DNA from: Brachybacterium sp042666875
Lineage (GTDB): Bacteria > Actinomycetota > Actinomycetes > Actinomycetales > Dermabacteraceae
Direction: 5' to 3'
Length of the DNA stretch: 64,000 bases
NCBI RefSeq assembly: GCF_042666875.1
Contig: NZ_JBHTCX010000012.1
Span: 660,776 to 724,775, forward strand
The translations under genes were made by a program, and so were the position numbers. Below, piece after piece: positions 26,731-35,032 of this stretch (positions are counted from its first letter, which is position 1; each line of letters opens with the position of its first letter). Below the pieces are notes generated by a model. That model had not been told where the DNA came from. It worked only from the letters and a program-made list of their open reading frames with translations, and ran no database searches.

Positions 26731-28968
26731 ATGACCGGCCCGACAGACCCCGTCCCCTCACCGTCTCCCACCGCGCCGCATCCCCCCGCCCCGCAGGTGA
26801 TGCCCCTGAGCGACCACGAGCGCGGCGCCACCGCGGCCGGCAGCTATCACGATCCCCATTCGGTGCTCGGCGCCCACGAGTACGACGGCGGCGTCACGGT
26901 GCGGACCCTGAAGCCCTTCGCCCGGGCCGTGGAGGTGCTCCTGCCCGACGGCAGCTCGGCCGCGATGGAGCACGAGTTCGAGGGCATCTGGGTGGCCTCG
27001 CTGCCGATGGCCGAGCTCCCCTCCTACCGGGTGCGCGTCACCTGGGCCGGCGGGGAGTCCCCCGTCGAGTACGAGGAGCCGTACCGCTTCTGGCCGACGG
27101 TCGGCGAACTCGACCGGCACCTGATCGGAGAGGGCCGTCACGAGGAGCTGTGGCGGGCCCTGGGGGCGCACGTGCGCACGATCGACGAGGTCGCGGGGAC
27201 CTCCTTCGCCGTCTGGGCGCCCAACGCCCGGGCCGTGCAGGTCGTCGGCGGCTTCAACGGCTGGGACGGACGCGGCCACGCCCTGCGCTCCCTGGGCTCC
27301 TCCGGGATCTGGGAGATCTTCGTGCCGGGGGTCGGCGTCGGCGAGACCTACAAGTTCCGCATCCTGGGGGCCGACGGGGTCTGGAAGGACAAGGCCGACC
27401 CGATGGCCCGACGGGCCGAGGTGCCTCCCGCGACCGGCTCCGTCGTCACCGACAGCGACTTCGAGTGGAGCGATGACGCCTGGCTCGCCGAGCGCGCCTC
27501 CCACGACCCGGTCTCCTCGCGGATGTCGATCTACGAGCTGCACCTGGGCAGCTGGAGGCCGGGCCTGGGCTACCGGGAGCTCGCCACCGAGCTCGTCGAC
27601 TACGTCACCGAGCTCGGCTTCACCCACGTCGAGCTGATGCCGCTGGCCGAGCATCCCTTCGGCGGCTCCTGGGGGTACCAGGTCACCGGCTACTACGCGC
27701 CCACCTCGCGCCTGGGATCGCCGGACGAGCTGCGCCACCTGATCGATGCGCTGCATCGGGCCGGCATCGGGGTGATCGTGGACTGGGTCCCCGCCCACTT
27801 CCCCAAGGACGAATGGGCCCTGGCCCGCTTCGACGGCACCCCGCTGTACGAGCACGCCGATCCCCGCCGGGGGGAGCATCCCGACTGGGGCACCTACGTC
27901 TTCGACACCGGACGGCACGAGGTGCGCAACTTCCTGGTCTCCAACGCCTGCTACTGGCTCGAGGAGTTCCACGTGGACGGCCTGCGGGTCGACGCCGTCG
28001 CCTCCATGCTCTACCTCGACTACTCCCGCGAGGACGGCCAGTGGGTGCCGAACCAGTACGGGGGGCGCGAGGACCTGGAGTCCATCGCATTCCTGCAGGA
28101 GGCCACCGCCACCGCGTCCAAGCGTGCTCCCGGGATCGTGATGATCGCCGAGGAGTCCACGTCGTTCCCCGGAGTCACCGCCTCCACGGACACCGGCGGG
28201 CTCGGCTTCGACTTCAAGTGGAACATGGGGTGGATGCACGACACCCTCGTCTACCTCGGCGAGGACCCCATCAACCGTCAGTACCATCACGGCGAGCTGA
28301 CGTTCTCGATGGTCTACCAGTACTCCGAGAACTTCGTCCTGCCCATCAGCCACGACGAGGTGGTCCACGGCAAGGGCTCCCTGCTGCGCAAGGCACCGGG
28401 CGACGAGTGGCAGCAGGCGGCCTCGCTGCGCGCGTACCTGGCGCTGCAGTGGACCCACCCCGGCAAGCAGCTGCTGTTCATGGGCAGCGAGTTCGCCCAG
28501 GGCACCGAGTGGTCCGAGCAGGACGGCCTGCCGTGGTGGCTGCTGGAGTACCCGCTCCACCGTGGGGCCCAGCAGCTGGTCACCGACCTCAACGCGCTCC
28601 AGGCCGAGCTGTCCTCGCTGTACGAGCGCGACCAGGACCCGGGCGGCTTCGAGTGGCTGATCGGGGACGACGCCGGCCACAACACGATCGCGTTCGTGCG
28701 GCGCAACGACGCCGGCGAGCCGGTGGTGGTGGTCCTGAACTTCTCCCCCGAGCCGTGGCACCAGTACCGGGTGCCGCTGCCCGAGGGCGGGACGTGGCTC
28801 GAGCTGCTGAACACCGATGCGCCGGTCTACGGCGGCAGCGGGATCGGGAACCTCGGACGGGTCGACGCCGAGTCCCTGCCGGTCCACGGCCGCGAGCACT
28901 CGGTGCGCCTGGCCGTGCCGCCGCTGGGCGCCGTGATCCTGGCGCCGCAGCGGCTGCGGGAGACCTGA
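26731..28968 (+). CDS. glgB: 1,4-alpha-glucan branching enzyme GlgB
   Basis: 745 residues. It introduces alpha-1,6 branches into the glucan made by GlgE. Two N-terminal carbohydrate modules (~50-270) precede the GH13_9 barrel: FGGSWGYQVTGYY, nucleophile D421 in GLRVDAVASML, acid/base E474 in MIAEEST, and PISHDEVVHGKGSL. A Pro-rich stretch of about 25 residues at the N-terminus is extra; another Met in QVMPLSDHE could also be the start, but GAGGAGG is correctly spaced for ATG 26731. It overlaps nothing and ends 25 bases before a convergent gene. Confidence 0.96.
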   Translation: MTGPTDPVPSPSPTAPHPPAPQVMPLSDHERGATAAGSYHDPHSVLGAHEYDGGVTVRTLKPFARAVEVLLPDGSSAAMEHEFEGIWVASLPMAELPSYRVRVTWAGGESPVEYEEPYRFWPTVGELDRHLIGEGRHEELWRALGAHVRTIDEVAGTSFAVWAPNARAVQVVGGFNGWDGRGHALRSLGSSGIWEIFVPGVGVGETYKFRILGADGVWKDKADPMARRAEVPPATGSVVTDSDFEWSDDAWLAERASHDPVSSRMSIYELHLGSWRPGLGYRELATELVDYVTELGFTHVELMPLAEHPFGGSWGYQVTGYYAPTSRLGSPDELRHLIDALHRAGIGVIVDWVPAHFPKDEWALARFDGTPLYEHADPRRGEHPDWGTYVFDTGRHEVRNFLVSNACYWLEEFHVDGLRVDAVASMLYLDYSREDGQWVPNQYGGREDLESIAFLQEATATASKRAPGIVMIAEESTSFPGVTASTDTGGLGFDFKWNMGWMHDTLVYLGEDPINRQYHHGELTFSMVYQYSENFVLPISHDEVVHGKGSLLRKAPGDEWQQAASLRAYLALQWTHPGKQLLFMGSEFAQGTEWSEQDGLPWWLLEYPLHRGAQQLVTDLNALQAELSSLYERDQDPGGFEWLIGDDAGHNTIAFVRRNDAGEPVVVVLNFSPEPWHQYRVPLPEGGTWLELLNTDAPVYGGSGIGNLGRVDAESLPVHGREHSVRLAVPPLGAVILAPQRLRET

Positions 28969-28993
28969 GAGCCGCCCCGGGGCGCCCGGCCCG

Positions 28994-29911
28994 TCAGAAC
29001 AGCAGGTTCGCCAGGCGCTTGCGGGCGGGGGCGACGCGAGGATCGGCGGGGCCGGCCACCTCGAACAGCTCCAGCAGGCGGGCGCGCACGACGTCCTTGG
29101 TCTCCTGGTCGGCGCCGCGGAGCTGATCGAGCAGCCGGCCGAACGCGTCGTCGACGTGGCCGCCGAGCATGTCGAGATCGGCGGCCAGCAGCTGCGCGTC
29201 CAGGTCTCCGGGGCGCTGGGCGGCGTCCTCGCGGACCTTGGTGGGCTCGGCGTCCTGCGTGCGACGCATCAGCGAGACGGTGGCCAGCCCTGCCTTCGCC
29301 TCGGCATCGGCCGGTGAGTCACTGAGCTGCTTCTCGTAGGCCGCGACGGCCGCATCGAGGTCGCCCTTCTCGATCGCCTCGTACGCCTCCGCGATCAGCG
29401 GGGGCAGCGGTTCCTCCTGCGGCTCCTGGTCCTCGCCCTGGCCGGCGCCGCTGGTGTCCATGCCCTGCTGACGAGCGACCTCGAGCACCTGGGTGATGAG
29501 GTTGTCGATCTCCGCGTCCGGCAGGACCGCCTGGACGATCGGCTGGACCTGGCCGAGGATGAGCAGCATCAGGGTGGGCAGCTGCTCGACGCGCAGGGCG
29601 GCGGCGACCCGCTGCTGGGTATCCGCGTCGACGGTGGCCAGGCGGATCGCTCCGCCCTGGGCGTCGACGGCGCGCCGCAGGGAGCCCAGGAACTGTGCTC
29701 CGTTCGTGACCCGCGAACTGGTCACCAGCAGCAGGGTCGGGATCTGCTGCGAATCGGCGACCAGCTGCTCCAGGCCCTGCTCGGTCACGGCCACCTCGTG
29801 CTTCGCGGGAGTGCCGGCGGTCCCGGCCGCTCCCCCGCCGTTGCCGCCCTGGCCGGAGCCTGCCGGCTGCTTCAGGGCTGCGAGGTCGATGATTCCGTAC
29901 GGATCGGTCAC
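28994..29911 (-). CDS. Thioredoxin-fold/TPR co-chaperone (CnoX/YbbN-like)
   Basis: 305 residues from GTG 29911 with AAGGAG seven bases before it. The N-terminal tail is Gly-rich (~20-35). Residues ~40-145 have a thioredoxin fold (PTLLLVTSSRVTNG, LATVDADTQQRVAAALRVEQ, LPTLMLLILGQ). The position of the CxxC is occupied by TSSRVT, so there is no redox centre. The C-terminal half is helical with TPR character (AIEKGDLDAAVAAYEKQL). YbbN-type proteins are chaperone partners, so a holdase role is likely, not a reductase. In mycobacteria a thioredoxin-like gene lies in the same glgE-glgB/nucS region. Confidence 0.85.
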   Translation of the reverse strand: MTDPYGIIDLAALKQPAGSGQGGNGGGAAGTAGTPAKHEVAVTEQGLEQLVADSQQIPTLLLVTSSRVTNGAQFLGSLRRAVDAQGGAIRLATVDADTQQRVAAALRVEQLPTLMLLILGQVQPIVQAVLPDAEIDNLITQVLEVARQQGMDTSGAGQGEDQEPQEEPLPPLIAEAYEAIEKGDLDAAVAAYEKQLSDSPADAEAKAGLATVSLMRRTQDAEPTKVREDAAQRPGDLDAQLLAADLDMLGGHVDDAFGRLLDQLRGADQETKDVVRARLLELFEVAGPADPRVAPARKRLANLLF

Positions 29912-29944
29912 GGGAGTGCTCCTTCGACGTGGTCTGATGCAGAC

Positions 29945-29950
29945 AGTCTA
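29945..29950 (-). promoter_or_regulatory. Probable -10 element of the CnoX-like gene
   Basis: On the minus strand the hexamer reads TAGACT, a strong actinobacterial -10. It would place the transcript start about 27 bases before the GTG at 29911. No good -35 is visible at the usual spacing. Confidence 0.5.
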
Positions 29951-29984
29951 GGGAATCCGGCAGTCCAGGAAATCCGGCGGGATC

Positions 29985-31064
29985 TCACTCGCCCGTGACG
30001 CTCAAGGTGGTCCGGGTCCCACCGATCGGCTGGACCTGGGCGTCCGATCCCTCGGGCGGAACGTAGAGGGCGACGTGATTGCCGTACTCGCGGACGTACT
30101 GCTCGGTGAACTCCTGGGTGCCCGCCGCCGCCGTGAACCTGCTCTCGGGATAGTTCACGGTCGCGTCGTTCCTGACGGTCATCGTGCGCGTGGACCGCAG
30201 GGTCCCCATCACGATGGCGCCGCCGTCATCGGTGCGCAGCCCGGCGAACTCCGCGTCGTCGACCTCGTAGGTCTCGCGGATGGTCGCGGCCTCGTCCTTC
30301 TCCACTCCCTCGTTCAGCGCGGCCCGTTCGGCCTGGATCCCCTCGTGCAGATCGGTGAGGTAGGGATCGGTGGCGAGCCGGTCGTCGGGATCCGCCTTGT
30401 CACCATCGGTGAGGGTGGCGGCGTACAGGCTCAGGGCCTCGGCGGGGGTCATGATCAGACCGTCGGCGTCGGTCGCGACCGGCTCGGAGCCGACGCGCTG
30501 GTCGGCCACGCTGGGCATCTCGACGTCCACGGCCTGCTCCGCCCATCCCCAGGTCGTGTACGGGGACTTCGCATCGGCCTGCTGCAGGGCCATGAAGAAC
30601 GGTGCGCCGTCCTCCGCGGAGTTCTCGACCATGGCGATCGCGACGCGGGGGAACTCCGTGCTCACGGTGGTCATCGGCACGATGATCTTCGGAGCGGGCA
30701 CGGTGAGCTCCTCGGCCCACGCCTCGGCCTTCGCGATCAGCGCGTACGTGGCGCCGCGGAACTCCGCCGCGGAGCCGGAAACCCGCGGGGCGAGCTTCTC
30801 GGCGTCGCGGGCCTCGTCGGCCTCGGCCACCGCCGCGTTGATCTCCTCGACGAAGCGGTCGAACTGCTCGGCGGTCTGGGCCGGTGTGGGCTCGGCGAGC
30901 GAAGGGCCCTCGGGCGGGGCGGGCGGGGCCTCGGGCTCGGAGCCGCATGCCGCGAGCACTCCCGAGGCGAGCAGGGACCCCGCACCGAGGAACAGGCCAC
31001 GGCGGGCGATGGGTCGGCTCGTCATCCGTTCATCCTTCCAGGCGGATCGGCGCTGGGGGCTCAT
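29985..31064 (-). CDS. Putative Tat-exported lipoprotein, function unknown
   Basis: 359 residues from ATG 31064, which overlaps the preceding stop by four bases and has GAGGAG five bases before it. ATG 31025, with GAAGGA before it, is a good alternative. The signal has a twin-arginine motif (ARRGLFLG) and lipobox LAAC. The mature start is Pro/Glu-rich. The rest is soluble, helical in its first half (FVEEINAAVAEADEARDAEK) and beta-rich near the end (TMTVRNDATVNYPESRF). I recognise no family. It is co-translated with the membrane protein gene upstream, so the two probably act together at the cell surface. Confidence 0.7.
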   Translation of the reverse strand: MSPQRRSAWKDERMTSRPIARRGLFLGAGSLLASGVLAACGSEPEAPPAPPEGPSLAEPTPAQTAEQFDRFVEEINAAVAEADEARDAEKLAPRVSGSAAEFRGATYALIAKAEAWAEELTVPAPKIIVPMTTVSTEFPRVAIAMVENSAEDGAPFFMALQQADAKSPYTTWGWAEQAVDVEMPSVADQRVGSEPVATDADGLIMTPAEALSLYAATLTDGDKADPDDRLATDPYLTDLHEGIQAERAALNEGVEKDEAATIRETYEVDDAEFAGLRTDDGGAIVMGTLRSTRTMTVRNDATVNYPESRFTAAAGTQEFTEQYVREYGNHVALYVPPEGSDAQVQPIGGTRTTLSVTGE

Positions 31065-32128
31065 CGGCGCTCCTCGCTGCTCGGTCCGTTCTCGTCCAGC
31101 GTGTCCTCGTCGAGGCGCCGGACCGGCTCATCGCCGTCGTCCCCGGGGTCGCGATCCTGGAACAGGCGGACCGGGGCCCACTCGTCGCCCGATGCGGGCT
31201 CGTCGTCCGGGACGACGCCGAGGGTCTCGGTCTCCTCACCGACGGCCGGCTCGTCGGAGCCGGAGCCGGCCGCGGGCCGCCCGCCGGGGATCACCACGGG
31301 GGCCGTGTCGGCTTCGTGCGGCCCCGGACGCTGCCGGGACGGCTCCGTCGTGGCGGGCTCCTCCGGGGCGCTGTCGGCGCTGCCCGTCTCGGCGGGCGCG
31401 GTGCCGTCGGCCTCCGAGGATGGGCGGTGCGCGCCGGCAGCGCCGGCAGCGACGGTGCCGTGGGCGCTCGTGTCCGCGGCTTCGCCCTCGAGCTCATCCT
31501 CGCGACGGCGACCGCCGAGCGAGACGACGAGCAGGACCAGGCCGATCACGGCGATCGCGGCACCGCCCGCGTAGGCATAGGGAACCCACTCGTTCTCGTC
31601 GTCCACCGGCCAGGTGATCGAGACGGACTGCGCGCCGGGATCGCTGCCGTCGGTGACCACGAGGATCGCGCGGTAGACCTGCTTGTTCTCCCCCGTCTCC
31701 CCTTCGGCGAAGTCCTCGACCGGCATCGTGAACGGGCTCGGCGACGTCTCCACGCTGCGCCAGAGGTCCGAGCCGGTCGGGTCGCTCAGCTCGCCGGCCC
31801 CATCGGGGTTGACCTCCTGCGTGCTCAGCGTGGTCCAGTCGCTCGCCCCGGTGATGCGGGTGTAGCGGGTATCAGCCAGGTAGGCCTCGATGTCGCTGTT
31901 GGCCGCGGTGATCACGGAGACGTCGGAGGCTCCTTCGATGCTGACCTCGCCCTCCGTCCCGCCGACGTAGAGCACGCCCGGATCGATCACCACGGCCGGG
32001 CCCGGGTCCTCGAGCTCCACCGTGGCGGTGGTCTCGGTGGCCGGCGCCCACGTCGTCTCGCCGAGGCGGCCCAGCACCAGTCCGATCAGGCCGACCAGTA
32101 CCAGGAGGACGGCGAGCAGGCGTTGCAC
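31061..32128 (-). CDS. Membrane protein with extracellular beta domain and acidic cytoplasmic tail, function unknown
   Basis: 355 residues from GTG 32128, chosen because AAGGAG precedes it and the protein then starts at its first membrane span (LLAVLLVLVGLIGLVLG). Residues ~25-160 look exported and beta-rich. A second span (AYAGGAAIAVIGLVLLVV) follows, then ~170 residues rich in Glu, Asp, Pro, Ala and Ser. This recalls proteins with a surface domain and a disordered inner tail. No catalytic motif is seen. It overlaps the lipoprotein gene by four bases and is divergent from nucS. Confidence 0.65.
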   Translation of the reverse strand: MQRLLAVLLVLVGLIGLVLGRLGETTWAPATETTATVELEDPGPAVVIDPGVLYVGGTEGEVSIEGASDVSVITAANSDIEAYLADTRYTRITGASDWTTLSTQEVNPDGAGELSDPTGSDLWRSVETSPSPFTMPVEDFAEGETGENKQVYRAILVVTDGSDPGAQSVSITWPVDDENEWVPYAYAGGAAIAVIGLVLLVVSLGGRRREDELEGEAADTSAHGTVAAGAAGAHRPSSEADGTAPAETGSADSAPEEPATTEPSRQRPGPHEADTAPVVIPGGRPAAGSGSDEPAVGEETETLGVVPDDEPASGDEWAPVRLFQDRDPGDDGDEPVRRLDEDTLDENGPSSEERR

Positions 32129-32317
32129 GGTAGGAAGCTCCTTCGGGGCGGCCCGGCAGCGGGCCCAGGCGGGGGACCTGCCCACGATAGGGCCGGGACG
32201 CGCTCGGCGACAGCCCCACGTGAGCATCTGCACCTGCGTAAAGATCGCCTCATGGCCTGCTCATCCGCGCCCCATGCGAGCCCCCGGCCCACCCCATCGG
32301 TGCCGTACCCTGTCGGA

Positions 32318-33025
32318 GTGCGTCTCGTCGTTGCTCGTTGTTCCGTCGACTACACCGGTCAACTCACCGCCCATCTGCCCGCGGCTCCCCGGCTGCTGAT
32401 CGTCAAGGCCGACGGCAGCGTCCTGATCCATTCCGATGGGGGCAGCTACAAACCGCTGAACTGGATGAGCCCGCCGTGCACCCTGCGCGTGAGCACGCGC
32501 GACCCGGAGGAGGCGGCCGGCGATCCCGAGGGCGAGTGGCTCGAGCAGTGGGACGTCGTCCACGACAAGTCCGGGGACCGGCTCCGGGTGCGCCTGCACG
32601 AGACCTTCCAGGACACCGCCCATGAGCTGGGTGTGGATCCGGGGCTGCAGAAGGACGGGATCGAGGCCCATCTGCAGGCCCTCCTGGCCCAGAACATCGA
32701 GACCCTGGGCACCGGATGGTCCCTGGTGCGGCGCGAGTACGGCACCGCCATCGGACCGGTCGACATCCTCGCCCGCGACGGCGACGGGACCTCCGTGGCG
32801 ATCGAGATCAAGCGCCGCGGTGAGATCGACGGCGTCGAGCAGCTCACCCGGTATCTCGAGCTGCTCAACCGCGACCCGCTGCTCGCCCCGGTGCGCGGCA
32901 TCTTCGCCGCCCAGGCCATCAAACCGCAGGCCCGCGTGCTCGCCGAGGACCGCGGCATCGACTGCGTGACGCTGGACTACGACGCCCTGCGCGGAATCGA
33001 CGACGTCGACTCGCGGCTGTTCTGA
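32318..33025 (+). CDS. nucS: Mismatch-specific endonuclease NucS
   Basis: 235 residues. NucS (EndoMS) replaces MutS/MutL mismatch repair in most actinobacteria, cutting both strands at mismatches. The start is GTG 32318, because the family begins VRLVVARCSVDYTG; longer in-frame sequence upstream is unlikely to be coding. The N-terminal dimerisation/DNA-binding half has HSDGGSYKPLNWMSPPC. The nuclease core has D149 (GPVDILA), E163 and K165 (IEIKRR), the PD-(D/E)xK set. The end DSRLF resembles a sliding-clamp-binding tail. It is followed by nagA after 21 bases. Confidence 0.95.
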   Translation: MRLVVARCSVDYTGQLTAHLPAAPRLLIVKADGSVLIHSDGGSYKPLNWMSPPCTLRVSTRDPEEAAGDPEGEWLEQWDVVHDKSGDRLRVRLHETFQDTAHELGVDPGLQKDGIEAHLQALLAQNIETLGTGWSLVRREYGTAIGPVDILARDGDGTSVAIEIKRRGEIDGVEQLTRYLELLNRDPLLAPVRGIFAAQAIKPQARVLAEDRGIDCVTLDYDALRGIDDVDSRLF

Positions 33026-33046
33026 TCCCCCGACCGAGGAGACCGC

Positions 33047-34249
33047 ATGAACGTTCCCGTCGACCTCGCCCTGAGCGGCACCGCTGTGCTCGACCGCGGC
33101 GTCCTCCCCGGTGCGCTGGTGCTGATCGCCGGAGGCGACATCGTCTGGTCCGGGCCGGCCGCCCACGCCCCGGAGCACAGCGCCACCGAGACGCTCGAAC
33201 ATCCCGGGCTCATCCTCCCGGGCCTGGTGGACCTGCACTGCCACGGCGGCGGCGGAGCCTCCTTCCCCGACGCCTCCGGACCTCGTGACATGCTCACCGC
33301 GGTCCGCGAGCACCGTCGCCACGGCACCACCTCGCTGGTGGCCTCGCTGGTGACCGCTCCGGCGGCGGTCCTGCGCGACCGGGTCCGCGACCTCGCAGGG
33401 CTCGCGGCCGACGGGGAGATCGCCGCGATCCATCTCGAGGGTCCGTTCATCTCCGCCGACCGCCGCGGCGCGCAGAACCCCGAGCACATCGTGGCCGGAG
33501 ACCCGGATCTGGTGCGGGAGCTCGCCGAGATCGCCGGCGGCGCGCTGGCGACCATGACCGTGGCCCCCGAGGCGGAGGACGCCGATGCGGTCATCGAGGC
33601 CCTCGCCGAGGTCGGGGCCGTGCCCTCGCTCGGGCACACCGACGGCTCCAGCGCTGCGATGACTCGCGCCGTGGCACTCTCCCGCGAGCAGCTGCGCCGT
33701 GAGCACGGCCGCTCACCGAGACCGACGGCCACCCACCTGTTCAACGGGATGCGCCCGATCCATCACCGTGACCCCGGCCCCGTGCTCGCGGCCCTGGACG
33801 CGGCGGCGCGCGGAGACCTGGTGGCAGAGCTGATCGCCGATGGCGTCCACCTCGATGCCCGCACCGTCGCGCACGTCTTCGCCGTCGCCGCGGAGGATGC
33901 CGTGGTGCTGGTGACCGACGCGATGGCCGCAGCGGGCATGCCCGACGGTCAGTACCGCCTCGGGGCCCTGGACGTCACCGTCGATGCCGGGGTGGCGACC
34001 CTGACCGGCGGCACGTCGATCGCCGGCGGCACCGCCCATCTGCTGGATGTGGTCCGTCTTGCGGTGACCGAGGCGGGCGTCGACCTGGCCCGCGCGGTGC
34101 ACGCGGCCAGCGCGGTCCCGGCCGGTGTGCTGGGCATGCAGGACCGGATCGGCTCCCTCGAGCCCGGCCGACGGGCCGACGTGGTGCTGACCGACGCCGG
34201 GCTGCGACCGGTCACGGTGCTGCGCGGCGGCGTCCCGGTCGGCGACTGA
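33047..34249 (+). CDS. nagA: N-acetylglucosamine-6-phosphate deacetylase
   Basis: 400 residues. NagA removes acetate from GlcNAc-6-phosphate in amino-sugar breakdown and cell-wall recycling. Metal and substrate motifs are present: DLHCHGGGGASF, HLEGPFIS, SLGHTDGSS, THLFNGMRPIHHRDPG and VTDAMAAAGMPDG with the catalytic Asp. GAGGAG precedes ATG 33047. It stands alone, without nagB or a PTS gene nearby, and probably shares the nucS transcript. From memory it is not part of the neighbouring gene order in mycobacteria, so it may have been inserted here. Confidence 0.93.
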   Translation: MNVPVDLALSGTAVLDRGVLPGALVLIAGGDIVWSGPAAHAPEHSATETLEHPGLILPGLVDLHCHGGGGASFPDASGPRDMLTAVREHRRHGTTSLVASLVTAPAAVLRDRVRDLAGLAADGEIAAIHLEGPFISADRRGAQNPEHIVAGDPDLVRELAEIAGGALATMTVAPEAEDADAVIEALAEVGAVPSLGHTDGSSAAMTRAVALSREQLRREHGRSPRPTATHLFNGMRPIHHRDPGPVLAALDAAARGDLVAELIADGVHLDARTVAHVFAVAAEDAVVLVTDAMAAAGMPDGQYRLGALDVTVDAGVATLTGGTSIAGGTAHLLDVVRLAVTEAGVDLARAVHAASAVPAGVLGMQDRIGSLEPGRRADVVLTDAGLRPVTVLRGGVPVGD

Positions 34250-34263
34250 GCGGGGCAGCGACT

Positions 34264-34284
34264 GAACGGGGCGGCGGCCCGTTC
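34264..34284. terminator. Possible bidirectional terminator between nagA and the DUF2550 gene
   Basis: A 7-bp stem GAACGGG/CCCGTTC with a 7-base GC-rich loop, placed between two convergent genes. There is no T-run on either side, as is usual in actinobacteria. Confidence 0.4.
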
Positions 34285-34288
34285 CCGG

Positions 34289-34741
34289 TCAGTCGGCGTC
34301 GCCGAGGACCAGGCCCGTCGGTGCGGCTTCGAGCCACGAGTTCAGGGCCGCCCCGGAGGTGAGGTCGACGATCGCGCGGATCTCCCGATCCCCGCGCATC
34401 GTGAACTCGACCAGATAGGTGTCGTGGCCGCCCTCGATCTGGGCCGGCAGCCGACGGCGGGAGACGTCCAGGACATCCGCCCGGCGGATGACGACCTCGG
34501 GACGAAGCCGCAGGGAGAAGGCGCGGAACCAGCGCAGACGGTCGGTGCCGAACCGCATCATGCCGTGCTGCCAGCTCTCACCGCCGACCAGCCCGCGACG
34601 CTGCAGGCTGCACTCGAAGGCGCCGCGCTGGCGGGACAGCGCCAGCTGGCGGCACACCAGTCCCACCGCCAGCACCACCACCGCCACGAGAATGAGCATC
34701 CCGGTCCCCAGGAGGAGGACCGGGATGCTCAGATCGATCAT
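34289..34741 (-). CDS. DUF2550 membrane protein following atpC
   Basis: 150 residues with one N-terminal membrane span (VLLLGTGMLILVAVVVLAVG) and a cytoplasmic domain containing GAFECSLQRR and WQHGMMRFGTDRLRWFR, typical of DUF2550. Actinobacteria nearly always carry this gene directly after the atp operon; its function is unknown. It is 18 bases after the atpC stop and likely the last gene of the operon. Confidence 0.85.
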   Translation of the reverse strand: MIDLSIPVLLLGTGMLILVAVVVLAVGLVCRQLALSRQRGAFECSLQRRGLVGGESWQHGMMRFGTDRLRWFRAFSLRLRPEVVIRRADVLDVSRRRLPAQIEGGHDTYLVEFTMRGDREIRAIVDLTSGAALNSWLEAAPTGLVLGDAD

Positions 34742-34759
34742 GGGCGGGGAGGGCTCCGG

Positions 34760-35032
34760 TCAGCGATCCGTGTCGCGGACCTCGGCGTCATCCACGCCGA
34801 TGGTGACGACGTCGGCATCGACCGAGACGAACCCGCCGTGGACCGCACGCTCGGTGACGGAGCCGTCCTGGTCGATGATGCGCACGGCGCCGCGGTCGAG
34901 AATCGCGAGCGTGGGCTGCATCTGCGGCAGGATGCCCATGGAGCCGTCGACCGCGGGCACGACGACCTGCGCGGCCTGCCCCGACCAGACGGTGCGATCC
35001 GCGGTGACGAACGTGACCTCGAGGGAGCTCAC
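34760..35032 (-). CDS. atpC: ATP synthase epsilon subunit, short form
   Basis: 90 residues from GTG 35032, whose GTGA overlaps the atpD stop. The sequence is the N-terminal beta-sandwich domain of epsilon (LEVTFVTADRTVWSGQ, VPAVDGSMGILPQMQPTLAI, GGFVSVDADVVTI). It stops where other epsilon subunits continue with a two-helix domain: E. coli has about 138 residues and mycobacteria about 120. The coupling domain that binds gamma and the c-ring is intact. The missing helices are the part that can inhibit ATP hydrolysis. I see no frameshift; the stop is clean and DUF2550 follows. Confidence 0.93.
   Translation of the reverse strand: MSSLEVTFVTADRTVWSGQAAQVVVPAVDGSMGILPQMQPTLAILDRGAVRIIDQDGSVTERAVHGGFVSVDADVVTIGVDDAEVRDTDR

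Noticed and set aside
28973..28984. CGCCCCGGGGCG palindrome between glgB and the convergent gene
   Set aside because: No loop can form without breaking the stem; likely chance in GC-rich DNA.
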